Made by a program: the position numbers and the translations under genes | Part shown: piece by piece, positions 1 to 5,777 of the stretch | How the letters are laid out: each line of letters begins with the position of its first letter | How positions within the stretch are numbered: the first letter of the stretch is position 1 | Assembly (NCBI GenBank): GCA_038253885.1 | Contig: JBBSGP010000088.1 | Coordinates: 1-7,917, forward strand | Length of the DNA: 7,917 bases | Reading direction: 5' to 3' | From: JALZAQ01 sp038253885 | GTDB lineage: Bacteria; Gemmatimonadota; Gemmatimonadetes; Gemmatimonadales; Gemmatimonadaceae | Notes under the pieces: model-generated | The model's database searches: none | The model's input: only the letters and a program-made list of their open reading frames with translations | Told to the model about the DNA's origin: nothing

Positions 1-15
1 GAGTAACTTCCCAAT

Positions 16-231
16 ATGGCGAAACTCCCGAAACGGCCCCGCGACACGGCGCAGCTCGCGAAGTTTATGGTGGAGATGGCGACCGGGAAACGGCCAAAGG
101 ACGGGCCGAAGGCCGACAACGGGGCCGCTGTCGAGCGCGGGAATGCCCGCGCCGCCGCCCTTTCGCCAAAGAAGCGCAGCGCCATCGCCAAGAAAGCGGC
201 GAGCGCGCGATGGAAGGGCAAGCGCGGCTAG
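16..231 (+). CDS. Small basic Lys/Ala-rich protein, unknown function
   Basis: This 71-residue protein is very basic and has no membrane segment. The C-terminal half carries the pattern ARAAALSPKKRSAIAKKAA followed by SARW (about residues 45-66). Similar 'RAxxLSPxxRxxIAxKAAxARW' tails occur in many small uncharacterised bacterial and phage proteins, and the charge suggests nucleic-acid binding, which is inference. The start is the first ATG in the frame. The upstream sequence is cut by the window edge, so neither its ribosome site nor its promoter can be judged. The next 450 bases hold no convincing gene, so it is either the end of an operon or a single gene. Gene-like composition and the recognisable tail make it probably real. 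Confidence 0.65.
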   Translation: MAKLPKRPRDTAQLAKFMVEMATGKRPKDGPKADNGAAVERGNARAAALSPKKRSAIAKKAASARWKGKRG

Positions 232-246
232 GCCAGCTTCGGCGCG

Positions 247-276
247 TTGCGGGGGCCTCGGGCTAGGTGTTATGAT
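247..276 (+). promoter_or_regulatory. Sigma70-type promoter candidate for the 6S-like RNA
   Basis: TTGCGG at 247-252 and TATGAT at 271-276 are separated by 18 bases, close to the -35/-10 consensus and spacing. The predicted transcription start is about 282-284. That coincides with the 5' end of the long RNA fold described next, and that RNA ends in a clear terminator. No open reading frame with a ribosome site follows, which favours an RNA gene. Confidence 0.45.
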
Positions 277-278
277 TC

Positions 279-539
279 AGGGACTATGGCGGCGGCATAT
301 CTGGCTCCGTCGTAGTGCGAGCGCGGGCGCGACCTATCAGAAGCGGTCCCGTGTTTCGCGGTGGAACAGGGTGTGGAGCGCTGGGGGAACGGTCCCCACG
401 TGGGAAGCCTGCCAAGGACAACCCGGTCACCAGACGCGCCCCGCTGAAATGCAACACGCTCGGTCAGGGGTTGATGTGCGCCACACACCTCCCTCTGGCC
501 GTTCGTGCATGGCGCCCTTATTAGGGGCGCGGGTTTTTT
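279..539 (+). ncRNA. Structured non-coding RNA candidate, 6S RNA-like
   Basis: 6S RNA binds the housekeeping RNA polymerase holoenzyme by imitating an open promoter: a rod with a large central bubble. The same architecture can be paired by hand here. Closing stem: 279-283/490-494, 287-290/480-483, 295-301/473-479 (one G-U) and 305-308/467-470. Then comes an unpaired central region (309-319 and 446-466). Inner stem: 320-323/442-445 and 325-331/435-441, eleven pairs with one bulged C. The apical part contains CGGTCCCC and GGGAAGCCT, reminiscent of the CGGUCC...GAGAAGCCU apical segment of E. coli 6S. A promoter precedes it and a rho-independent terminator ends it at 512-539, giving about 215-255 nt, near the usual 6S size. 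The assignment rests on architecture and was not tested with a covariance model. Another structured sRNA remains possible. Confidence 0.42.
512..539 (+). terminator. Rho-independent terminator of the 6S-like RNA
   Basis: GCGCCC (512-517) pairs with GGGCGC (525-530) around a short AT-rich loop, followed by GGG and a run of six T (534-539). It lies just beyond the closing stem of the RNA fold on the same strand. Confidence 0.75.
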
Positions 540-615
540 CATGGTCGTCTGTTCCTCCAAGTCGGCCGCACCGGAAACCGGGCTAGACACTCAGATCCGG
601 ATCGGCCTTCGGATC

Positions 616-649
616 GGGCGTTGGGTCAAATTGACCCAACGCCCTTTTT
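616..649 (+). terminator. Strong rho-independent terminator
   Basis: A perfect 12-base stem, GGGCGTTGGGTC (616-627) with GACCCAACGCCC (633-644), has an AAATT loop and is followed directly by five T (645-649). The T-run is present only on the + strand, so it stops rightward transcription. It is the second terminator in about 140 bases, and it shields the secreted-protein gene on the opposite strand from rightward read-through. The 75 bases between the two terminators hold no gene I can support. Confidence 0.85.
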
Positions 650-688
650 CGAGCTGCTCGCGGCGCTCTGTCGGCGAGGTCATGGGGT

Positions 689-1186
689 CTACTTCTCCAG
701 CAGAGCAAGCAGCGCGTCGCCGAACCAGCGCACCTGATCCCAATCGGCCTTCTCCGAGACGATCCGGATATTCTGCCTGTTCGGCGCGGAGCCTCCGAGC
801 ATTCCGTGATAGTCGATGTATGACGTGCCGGTCACCTGGATACGAGTCGAGTCGGAGGGAAGCGGCGTGAGGGTGATGTCAAGAGCGATGCTGTTGTACA
901 CAGCCATTCGCATCTTATCACGGAACCCTTTCCCAGCAGTGAGGAAAGTTTTGTCGCGCACCTCTGTCTGGATGATGCCTGCGTCTTGGTTCGCGTTCTT
1001 GGTGGTATACCCGGAGTCCACCAACAGGCGCAGTACGGTCCCATAAACCGCCGCCTTTGGCTTCGCCACGACAGCCTGATAGATGTCCTTTCGCGGACCG
1101 ACGACGTGCAGCTCGCGCGTCGAGTCTTTCTGGGCGATCGCGATCGCGGGGGCAAGCATCGCGAGTGCCAGTAAGCACTTTCTCAT
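689..1186 (-). CDS. Secreted/periplasmic protein of unknown function
   Basis: The protein has 165 residues. The start chosen is the ATG at 1186, which has GGAGG about 7 bases upstream and gives a textbook signal peptide: MRK, a hydrophobic core LLALAMLAPAIAIA, and an AxA-type cleavage site before QKDS. There is no lipobox cysteine, so it should be periplasmic or released rather than a lipoprotein. The mature part (about 145 residues) alternates helices and strands, including a segment GYTTKNANQDAGIIQTEV. Its style recalls small envelope proteins with a BamC/TBP-like alpha-beta fold, but this is only a resemblance and no function is assigned. A longer in-frame extension upstream exists but has no signal peptide logic. 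The gene is monocistronic on its strand here and divergent from the 1302 gene. Confidence 0.8.
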   Translation of the reverse strand: MRKCLLALAMLAPAIAIAQKDSTRELHVVGPRKDIYQAVVAKPKAAVYGTVLRLLVDSGYTTKNANQDAGIIQTEVRDKTFLTAGKGFRDKMRMAVYNSIALDITLTPLPSDSTRIQVTGTSYIDYHGMLGGSAPNRQNIRIVSEKADWDQVRWFGDALLALLEK

Positions 1187-1301
1187 TACAGCCTCCTCAT
1201 AGTTGAACCGTCGCAGTCCTCCGTCTCTTTCGTGGAGCGACCACCACAGAGAGTGTCGGCCGGTCGATACTCCAGATGAAGCGGCGGATGAGAGGCGACC
1301 C

Positions 1302-1562
1302 ATGAAAAATCCCGTTGTCGATCGGCGTATCCTGTTGGAGCGCGGCGTTTTCGTCGCGCCCTGGTCGGGTCGGAACAACGAGCTGGTGCTGCTCGCCGTG
1401 ACCGCCGGCCGCCAGCTGCTCGGCAGCACGTTTGTGACCATCCCGAACGGAGCGGACCGCGCCGCGGCCGCCGAACGCCTCTGGGCGAGACTCGATGAGG
1501 CGGACCCGATCACAGACGAAGCGCGGGACGGTCTTCGGCGGCGGGTCATGAGAAAGTCCTAA
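1302..1562 (+). CDS. Hypothetical protein, 86 residues
   Basis: I do not recognise this protein. The start is the ATG at 1302, preceded by GAGAGG at a plausible distance. In-frame codons upstream have poor protein character. The sequence has a hydrophobic strand-like middle (ELVLLAVTAG, GSTFVTI) and a charged, helical C-terminal half (AAAAERLWARLDEA...EARDGLRRRV). There is no signal peptide, membrane helix or cysteine motif. It converges tail to tail with the ribbon-helix-helix-like gene, and the two stop codons overlap by four bases. Whether it belongs to the host or to the element is unclear, because the boundary cannot be seen. Confidence 0.55.
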   Translation: MKNPVVDRRILLERGVFVAPWSGRNNELVLLAVTAGRQLLGSTFVTIPNGADRAAAAERLWARLDEADPITDEARDGLRRRVMRKS

Positions 1563-1852
1563 CCGCTCCGCTTCTTCGTGCGCGGCATCGGCTGAAAGAG
1601 AGCCGGGTCGGCCACGGGAACTCCAGGAATTTCGATGTGAGCCGGCTGCGCCCGCGGCGGGATGACACCCGCCGCCCGGAGCGCCAGCTGCCGGAGCCAG
1701 GCCGACACGTCGAGCCCCTCGCGCTCGGCAGCCTCTTCGAAGGCGCGTTTGTGTTCCGCTGCGACGCGGACCCGCACGACGTCGTCCTTCCGAACCTTCC
1801 CGATGGGTTTGGCGCCCCTAGTCGTCAACCTTAACCCCACGCGTAGGAACAC
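1559..1852 (-). CDS. Ribbon-helix-helix/MobC-like DNA-binding protein
   Basis: The protein has 97 residues. Residues about 25-60 read VVRVRVAAEHKRAFEEAAER then EGLDVSAWLRQLALRAAG. This is one beta strand followed by two helices with the 'xGxxxSxWLRxLAxxAAG' pattern of ribbon-helix-helix proteins, which include plasmid MobC-type accessory proteins and antitoxins. A basic N-terminus precedes it and a proline-rich tail follows. The GTG at 1852 gives the longest form. GTG or TTG codons 12 to 24 bases further in are also possible, and none has a clear ribosome site. It is divergent from the Cro/CI-type regulator, the usual place for a partner repressor in a phage lysogeny switch. A mobilisation role is less likely because no relaxase is present. 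The DNA-binding fold is well supported, the role is not. Confidence 0.65.
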   Translation of the reverse strand: MFLRVGLRLTTRGAKPIGKVRKDDVVRVRVAAEHKRAFEEAAEREGLDVSAWLRQLALRAAGVIPPRAQPAHIEIPGVPVADPALFQPMPRTKKRSG

Positions 1853-1877
1853 AGTAGGAGGAATAGCGCCCTCGGTA

Positions 1878-1906
1878 TTGACACCGTGGGCGAAAAGCGC
1901 TACAAT
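1878..1906 (+). promoter_or_regulatory. Near-consensus sigma70 promoter of the element's early operon
   Basis: TTGACA (1878-1883), a 17-base spacer and TACAAT (1901-1906): a perfect -35, ideal spacing and a one-mismatch -10. The start should fall near 1912-1914, about 50 bases before the regulator's ATG. It is the strongest promoter seen in the window and the only obvious one for the eleven-gene + strand run. Confidence 0.8.
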
Positions 1907-1916
1907 GATACCGCAC

Positions 1917-1942
1917 CGTATACAATTGTTACGTATTTATAC
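1917..1942. promoter_or_regulatory. Palindromic operator candidates
   Basis: CGTA (1917-1920) and TACG (1930-1933) flank a palindrome ACAATTGT (1922-1929), making a near-perfect dyad with one extra base. Next to it GTAT/ATAC arms (1933-1936, 1939-1942) form a second short inverted repeat. Both lie just downstream of the predicted start of the early promoter, where a bound repressor would block transcription. The AT-rich composition contrasts with the GC-rich surroundings. Likely binders are the adjacent Cro/CI-type protein or the ribbon-helix-helix protein (inference). Confidence 0.5.
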
Positions 1943-1962
1943 CTAACAAGGACCCGGCTACG

Positions 1963-2214
1963 ATGGCTCTCACCCCTTATGAACGCAAGCTACGACTCAA
2001 GCGGGGGTCGATCACGAGCATCGCCAAACGCACCCGCCGAGCGCAGCCGCACGTCTCTCTGGTGGTCTCCGGCCAGCGCAGAGACGCTGTGGTTGAAAAG
2101 GAGGTCGCGCGGCGAATCGGACTCCCGGTTGAGGCCGTGTTCGAGCCCGCAGAGCCCCGGCCGTTCCCCGTACATCTTCCTCCCGCAGGCGCGCTCACCC
2201 TAGCCGAGAGGTGA
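1963..2214 (+). CDS. Cro/CI-type helix-turn-helix regulator
   Basis: The protein has 83 residues. Residues about 16-60 form a compact helix-turn-helix domain: SITSIAKRTRRAQPHVSLVV, then SGQRRDAVVEKEVARRIGLP. It carries the 'xxxxVSxVVxGxR...vexaIAxxlGxpxexVF' pattern typical of short phage Cro/CI/Ner-type DNA-binding proteins. No cleavage or dimerisation domain follows, only a proline-rich tail. The ATG has AAGGA about 10 bases upstream. It is the first gene of the + strand operon, immediately behind the consensus promoter and the palindromes, so autoregulation and lysogeny control are likely. The DNA-binding class is well supported; repressor versus activator is open. Confidence 0.75.
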   Translation: MALTPYERKLRLKRGSITSIAKRTRRAQPHVSLVVSGQRRDAVVEKEVARRIGLPVEAVFEPAEPRPFPVHLPPAGALTLAER

Positions 2215-2657
2215 TGGTGCCGCCTACCCCGACCGGCTGCACGAGCGTGGCAGTCAACTTCGAGCCTCTCTGGCGTAGGACTGTCCGGACGCTCAAGAGC
2301 TATCCGCTCCCGCGCTGGAAATTCGCTGACATCATTCGCGGCCGGACGCGCCCGGCCGAGCGAGTGACCGAACTCTGCCTCGCCGCTGCTCGCGCCGGTG
2401 CGCCTCGCGATGATGTTCTCACCGTCCCGCGCGAGATCGCGCGCCGGATCGAGAACGTCTACCCGCAGGTGATCCCACCGCTCTCTGAATGCGTTCGGTC
2501 AGAGACAGAGCTCGAGGGATTCGCCAACGCAGCCGAAGTGCTGGCGCTCATCACCCCAACGAAGACCAACCTCGAGAGGGCGCGCGATCGCATCCTCGCC
2601 CACGAGTATGCGGAACGGCAGCTCCTGACGCGGATCGACCAGGAGCTGCTGTCATGA
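2214..2657 (+). CDS. Hypothetical protein of the early operon, 147 residues
   Basis: I do not recognise this protein. The ATG at 2214 overlaps the regulator's TGA and is preceded by GAGGTG, a good ribosome site; a GTG three bases earlier is possible. The N-terminal half contains a basic segment (LWRRTVRTLKSYPLPRWKF, then ADIIRGRTRPAERVTELCLA) that could be a second small helix-turn-helix. The C-terminal half is acidic and helical (NAAEVLALITPTKTNLERA). A position directly after a Cro/CI-type gene is where phages often carry a second regulator (CII-like), but that is only positional. There are no membrane segments and no cysteine clusters. Confidence 0.65.
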   Translation: MVPPTPTGCTSVAVNFEPLWRRTVRTLKSYPLPRWKFADIIRGRTRPAERVTELCLAAARAGAPRDDVLTVPREIARRIENVYPQVIPPLSECVRSETELEGFANAAEVLALITPTKTNLERARDRILAHEYAERQLLTRIDQELLS

Positions 2658-3145
2658 CCGCGTGCCCCGGTCCGATGGCAACGACACTGGCCAATGAGCC
2701 GATTCAGCAGCACGGAATCACGGCGAGCGGCAGGCTCCTGTATTTCGGCCGCGAGATGGTGAGAGAGCCCACCAACATGACGTGGCTCGATATGATCGCC
2801 CGGCTCCGGATGGGGCAGCAAGTGGCGGTCATTCTGGAACCCGGCGACGCATCGCGATACACCCTGCTCATCACGTGGGCCCTGTCGGTTGAGCAGGCAT
2901 TCTACTTCGGCGACTCCGCGTCGGACGCTCTCTTGGTCACGCGGGTCATTGGCGGACACATCCTCGGGTCGGTGTTGTTTGGCTGGATGAACTACGGCGC
3001 CGTCGTCGGGATCGCACAGGGCAACGAGTGGACGGGGAAGCTGCTGGCATGGTGGCTCGAAGCGGTTCTCGCCGAACTCTCGCCACCGGCCCTCGAGCGT
3101 GAGCCTGACCTGATCGGCGAAGTAGCCGAAGGATGCAATGCATGA
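2654..3145 (+). CDS. Hypothetical protein, 163 residues
   Basis: I do not recognise this protein. The start is the ATG at 2654, which shares ATGA with the previous stop; an ATG at 2675 is the alternative. The protein is rich in Trp, Met and aliphatic residues: about 38-65 form a strand-rich stretch (GQQVAVILEPGDASRYTLLI) and about 95-118 a glycine-rich hydrophobic stretch (VIGGHILGSVLFGWMNYGAV). The hydrophobicity is interrupted by charged residues, so a soluble alpha-beta protein is more likely than a membrane protein. It sits between the regulatory genes and a small membrane protein with four-base overlaps on both sides. Confidence 0.65.
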   Translation: MTACPGPMATTLANEPIQQHGITASGRLLYFGREMVREPTNMTWLDMIARLRMGQQVAVILEPGDASRYTLLITWALSVEQAFYFGDSASDALLVTRVIGGHILGSVLFGWMNYGAVVGIAQGNEWTGKLLAWWLEAVLAELSPPALEREPDLIGEVAEGCNA

Positions 3146-3315
3146 GCGCATTCTATTCCGCGTTGCCGTGGATCCTCGGCGCGCTCGCCGTCCTGATCCT
3201 CCTGGCCGTCCTGATCGAACTGACAGGGCCGCCTCAAGAGGACTGGCTCACGCCGGAAGCACGCGCGGACCACCTCAAACTTCTTCGCAGCATGAAGGCA
3301 AAGGGGAGGACCTGA
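3142..3315 (+). CDS. Small single-pass membrane protein, 57 residues
   Basis: One transmembrane helix spans residues about 9-28 (PWILGALAVLILLAVLIEL), followed by a charged tail of about 29 residues (EDWLTPEARADHLKLLRSMK). It is too short and simple for a family assignment. The ATG at 3142 is preferred over the in-frame ATG at 3133 because it gives the usual ATGA overlap and has GAAGGA about 8 bases upstream. Small membrane proteins in phage early regions can be exclusion proteins or anti-host factors. It is not a convincing holin, since there is no lysis gene nearby. Function unknown. Confidence 0.65.
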   Translation: MSAFYSALPWILGALAVLILLAVLIELTGPPQEDWLTPEARADHLKLLRSMKAKGRT

Positions 3316-3318
3316 TCA

Positions 3319-3657
3319 ATGGCCGGAGCAGTGCGGGTCGAAGTCGACGAGTCGGGCGAGCCGCGGGGTGTGGTACCTGCTTCTCTTGCTGCTGCAGTGG
3401 CAGAGCAGCACTGCAACTCCTGCGGCGTCCCAATCATCGAGTATGATGACGCGGTGGCATCCGGAGGACGCTGGTTCCATCGCAGCTGTCTCGATGTCGT
3501 GCGGCCGGTTGGGGTCTCCCTCCTCGGCGGCATCCCGCTGGCGGTGATGTCCGACGGTTCGGTTTATGAGTTCGGCGTGTCAGGCACCAGCGGCGAGTAT
3601 GCCTGGGAAGAGCTCACGCCGCTACCGCGGAGCCAGCGCTCCAGGAGGCGGCCATGA
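3319..3657 (+). CDS. Small zinc-binding protein (CxxC...HxxC)
   Basis: The protein has 112 residues. C32-x2-C35 and H54-x2-C57 form a LIM/zinc-knuckle-like site: CNSCGVPIIEYDD, then GGRWFHRSCLD. The spacing of 18 residues between the pairs and the 'WFHxxC' ending are typical of half-LIM treble-clef zinc sites. The N-terminus is acidic and the C-terminus Arg-rich (SQRSRRRP). It begins three bases after the membrane-protein stop, with GGGGAGG upstream, and overlaps the annealing-protein candidate by ATGA. This is the first of four zinc-site proteins in the operon. The zinc site is directly visible, the role is not. Confidence 0.75.
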   Translation: MAGAVRVEVDESGEPRGVVPASLAAAVAEQHCNSCGVPIIEYDDAVASGGRWFHRSCLDVVRPVGVSLLGGIPLAVMSDGSVYEFGVSGTSGEYAWEELTPLPRSQRSRRRP

Positions 3658-4682
3658 CCGCGCCGCAGACGAAGGCCGAGCCCCGCGCGGGGAAGGCGCC
3701 CTTGAGCGAGCAGATCGCCATGATCAAGGCGCGCAACCTCATGGTCGCCCAGGTGGCGTCGACCAATTGGGGCATGGGTCTGTCGCCGATCATGCAACGC
3801 GCCGTCGCGGAATACATCCGCGTGACCGGCCTGGACCTCACAGAGATCGATATTCTCGGCGGGAGGATCTACCGAAATTCTGTGTACTCGCTGCGTCGGC
3901 TTTCGGAGCTCGTCGCGGAAGGGAAGATCGAATACGCGCGCGCGGACTTCATCCACGAGGATCCTCGACTCACCGAGATCGCCGAGAACGCCGACGCACC
4001 GCCACCGGAGCGCGAGTGGGCCATCGCCGAGATCTGGCGCCGCAAGCGCGAGTGCATCACGCGTTCCATTCCCCTCGAAGCGCATTACGCCTGCGTCTTT
4101 CGCGTGAAGGTGCGAGGGGTCGACGGAGAGTTCGCTGACGCGAAGTGGATCCAGCTCGGGCGGCTCAACAGGAAAGACAAGCTCGCGGATCCCATCGGCA
4201 ACGAGCATCCGATCGAGACGCTGGTCTCGCGAGCCGCTCATCGGACCTTGCGTTTCGTCAGCACGAAGTTCGAGGCGATTGGCTCGGTCGAGCGGCAGCT
4301 CGACGAGATCGCGGAGGCGATCATCGAGGAGATCCCGAAGGACGAACGGAAGGCCGAGCCGGCCGCACGCGAGGAGCCGCGCCCGGACCGGCCTCCCATT
4401 CCGGAGGAGTATTACCCCAACCCGGCGAAGCAGCTCACAGAAGGCGCACCTCCGGATCCGCTCATTCAGCGGCTCGACCTCGAGAAGGCGGCCCGAGCGA
4501 TGGCCGGACCGGATCCCTACACCGACGCCGTCGGCGCTGAGAGCGGGACCGAGCCAGCGCCGATAGCGGCAGCAGCGGAGGCACTCACGCCGGCCGTGAA
4601 CACCGTCGTGGGCGATGACGTCGCACCGGCGAAAGCTCCCAGCGACGAAGAGTGGCAAGACGATCGGAGTCTGGTGGACTAA
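3654..4682 (+). CDS. Candidate phage ssDNA-annealing protein (RecT/Erf-like)
   Basis: The protein has 342 residues. Residues 1-225 are folded and about 226-342 are rich in Pro, Glu and Ala, probably a flexible tail with an acidic end. The folded part has features shared with phage annealing proteins: an early 'xxxxxYxRVTGLDxxxIDILGG' segment (about 53-70) followed by RIYRNSVYSLRRLSEL, a strand ACVFRVKVRG (146-155), and near the end 'HPIETLVSRAAHRTLR' (185-200), which resembles the ExAxTRAxxRALR helix closing RecT/Erf-type cores. These proteins pair complementary single strands during phage recombination and replication. Usually an exonuclease or SSB gene is nearby, but none is recognised here. 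It is the largest gene before the integrase and is flanked by zinc proteins. The assignment is pattern-based and could be wrong in detail. Confidence 0.45.
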   Translation: MTAPQTKAEPRAGKAPLSEQIAMIKARNLMVAQVASTNWGMGLSPIMQRAVAEYIRVTGLDLTEIDILGGRIYRNSVYSLRRLSELVAEGKIEYARADFIHEDPRLTEIAENADAPPPEREWAIAEIWRRKRECITRSIPLEAHYACVFRVKVRGVDGEFADAKWIQLGRLNRKDKLADPIGNEHPIETLVSRAAHRTLRFVSTKFEAIGSVERQLDEIAEAIIEEIPKDERKAEPAAREEPRPDRPPIPEEYYPNPAKQLTEGAPPDPLIQRLDLEKAARAMAGPDPYTDAVGAESGTEPAPIAAAAEALTPAVNTVVGDDVAPAKAPSDEEWQDDRSLVD

Positions 4683-5038
4683 TGGGCATTCCGATCGGTG
4701 CGACAATTACGTCCTGCTCGTTCTGCGGACGACACGTGAAAGTCGTGGATGGCGTCGCGCAGGCCTGCCACCGCTGCAAGACGGCGCCTGTCATGCCGGC
4801 GCCGGATCAGTGGAGCAGAGAATTCCGAGCTTTTCTCTGGCAGAGGTTCTTCACGCGGCAGATCTGCGCGCCCGCGAATACGAGCGAGTACGGCTGGCTC
4901 AAGATCCTGCGCGGCGCGTTCACCGGCGTGACGCTTGGACAGGGCGCATCGGCTCGCATCGTCCGGCAGGCAGCGAGCAACGAGGACATCTATTTGATCG
5001 CGCTCGTTGAATGGCAGAAGTCGCAGGAGGCGGCGTAA
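4682..5038 (+). CDS. Zinc-ribbon protein, 118 residues
   Basis: C12-x2-C15 and C29-x2-C32 (CSFCGRHVKVVDGVAQACHRC) form an N-terminal zinc ribbon, followed by an alpha-rich region with many aromatic residues (EFRAFLWQRFFTRQI, YGWLKILRGAF). The real start is the ATG at 4682, which overlaps the TAA of the annealing-protein candidate by one base. The short in-frame extension before it would overlap that gene and lacks coding logic. Family not recognised. The place directly behind a putative annealing protein fits a DNA-processing helper, by inference only. Confidence 0.7.
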   Translation: MGIPIGATITSCSFCGRHVKVVDGVAQACHRCKTAPVMPAPDQWSREFRAFLWQRFFTRQICAPANTSEYGWLKILRGAFTGVTLGQGASARIVRQAASNEDIYLIALVEWQKSQEAA

Positions 5039-5293
5039 ATGGCCATCACGCTCATTCGGATTCCGGCGGGCACGCTCGCCAGCCAGTGCACCGGCACCGG
5101 GTGCAACGCCACGGTGTACTTCGCGCCGCACCCGAAGACCGGCGAGCCAAAGCCGGTGAGTGTCGGTGAAGAGTACGCCGCAGCGCATGGGCTCCATGTC
5201 GGCGCGCCCCATAGTGGTATCGACGGCCAAGGGTTCAGCCATTTCCTCGACTGCCCCAAGGCAGCGCAGTTCTACCGGAAAGCCAAAGCGTGA
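5039..5293 (+). CDS. Small phage-type zinc-binding protein, 84 residues
   Basis: C17-x4-C22 at the N-terminal side and H68-x3-C72 at the C-terminal side frame a short beta-rich domain: CTGTGCNATVYFAPHPKTGE...KPVSV and finally GFSHFLDCPKAAQFYRK. This layout, a Cys pair, 'aTVYF...P-x-(S/T)Gxxx-PV' and a closing 'SHFxxCPxAxxFRK', recurs in small uncharacterised proteins of phages of GC-rich bacteria (recalled pattern, not searched). An AGGAGG ribosome site lies 8 bases before the ATG, inside the end of the previous gene. It overlaps the next gene by GTGA. A zinc-stabilised fold is clear, the function unknown. Confidence 0.75.
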   Translation: MAITLIRIPAGTLASQCTGTGCNATVYFAPHPKTGEPKPVSVGEEYAAAHGLHVGAPHSGIDGQGFSHFLDCPKAAQFYRKAKA

Positions 5294-5547
5294 ACATTGA
5301 CACGGGCGCGATTCGCGGGCTGGAGGACCTGAGCACGGCGCAGCGGAAATCAGGCCGCTGGGTCACACTGCCCAAGCAACCCGAGCACACGAAGTGGAAT
5401 CCTCCCGGCACGAAATGGCGTCGACGCAGCCTTCTGATGCTGCGCACCGCGCTCCGCCATCTGGGCTTCGACCCTGAGTCGATCGACGAGGGCGTCAGAG
5501 CCGCGCTCAGAGCAGCGGCAGCGAGCTCAGCACGGAGGGCGACATGA
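5290..5547 (+). CDS. Hypothetical protein, 85 residues
   Basis: The GTG at 5290 overlaps the previous TGA, and the stop overlaps the next ATG, both by four bases, which supports translation. The N-terminal half is polar with Trp/Pro motifs (RWVTLPKQPEHTKWNPPGTK). The C-terminal half is basic and helical (WRRRSLLMLRTALRHLGFDP, then an Ala-rich helix). The region RRRSLLMLRTALRHLGF could be an amphipathic DNA- or protein-binding helix. No family recognised. Confidence 0.6.
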   Translation: MNIDTGAIRGLEDLSTAQRKSGRWVTLPKQPEHTKWNPPGTKWRRRSLLMLRTALRHLGFDPESIDEGVRAALRAAAASSARRAT

Positions 5548-5777
5548 GTACGCGCCGCCAAGGCAAGCTTCTGACCGAGGTCGGGTATGAGCTGACGAGT
5601 TGCACCGGATGTCTGGCGCCGCTGGTCCGGCACATCCCAGAGGCGACGGAGCGCACCCAGTACAACTGGCTGGCGAGTTGTCCCGCCTGTGATCAGCGTC
5701 TCTGCATCGACTGCTTCCCGCCCGGAGCGGCCGAGTGCGTCCACTGCGTGCAGCAGCGCCAGGCGAGGGCCGTGTGA
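5544..5777 (+). CDS. Eight-cysteine zinc-finger protein, 77 residues
   Basis: Four CxxC pairs: C20/C23 (CTGC), C46/C49 (CPAC), C54/C57 (CIDC) and C65/C68 (CVHC). Spacings of 22, 4 and 7 residues allow two zinc ions in a cross-brace (RING/ZZ-like) or two treble-clef arrangement. The whole protein is little more than this domain. Both ends overlap neighbouring genes by four bases. Function is unknown. In phages such proteins are variously small DNA-binding or host-takeover factors, but nothing here decides. Confidence 0.75.
   Translation: MSTRRQGKLLTEVGYELTSCTGCLAPLVRHIPEATERTQYNWLASCPACDQRLCIDCFPPGAAECVHCVQQRQARAV

Noticed and set aside
232..242. GCCAGCTTCGG, similar to the 3' end of tRNA-Thr, as a left attachment site
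   Set aside because: Only about 9 of 11 bases match and similarity stops at once; the anticodon-arm core is absent, so chance is likely.
270..590. Frames on both strands across 143-590
   Set aside because: They cross a promoter, a long RNA fold and a terminator, have no ribosome sites and look like random GC-rich translations.
616..649. This hairpin as a leftward terminator of the secreted-protein gene
   Set aside because: On the - strand the stem is followed by GATCCG, with no T-run.
1203..1216. TTGAACCGTCG, similar to the T-loop region of tRNA copy B
   Set aside because: Short, one mismatch, no continuation into the 31-base core.
3142..3315. Holin
   Set aside because: A single membrane helix alone is insufficient, and no endolysin or spanin gene is nearby.
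3564..4706. Long - strand open frame (380 codons) opposite the annealing-protein candidate
   Set aside because: Arg/Leu/Asp-rich composition typical of antisense frames in GC-rich DNA; no ribosome site, and the + strand gene fits the coupled operon.
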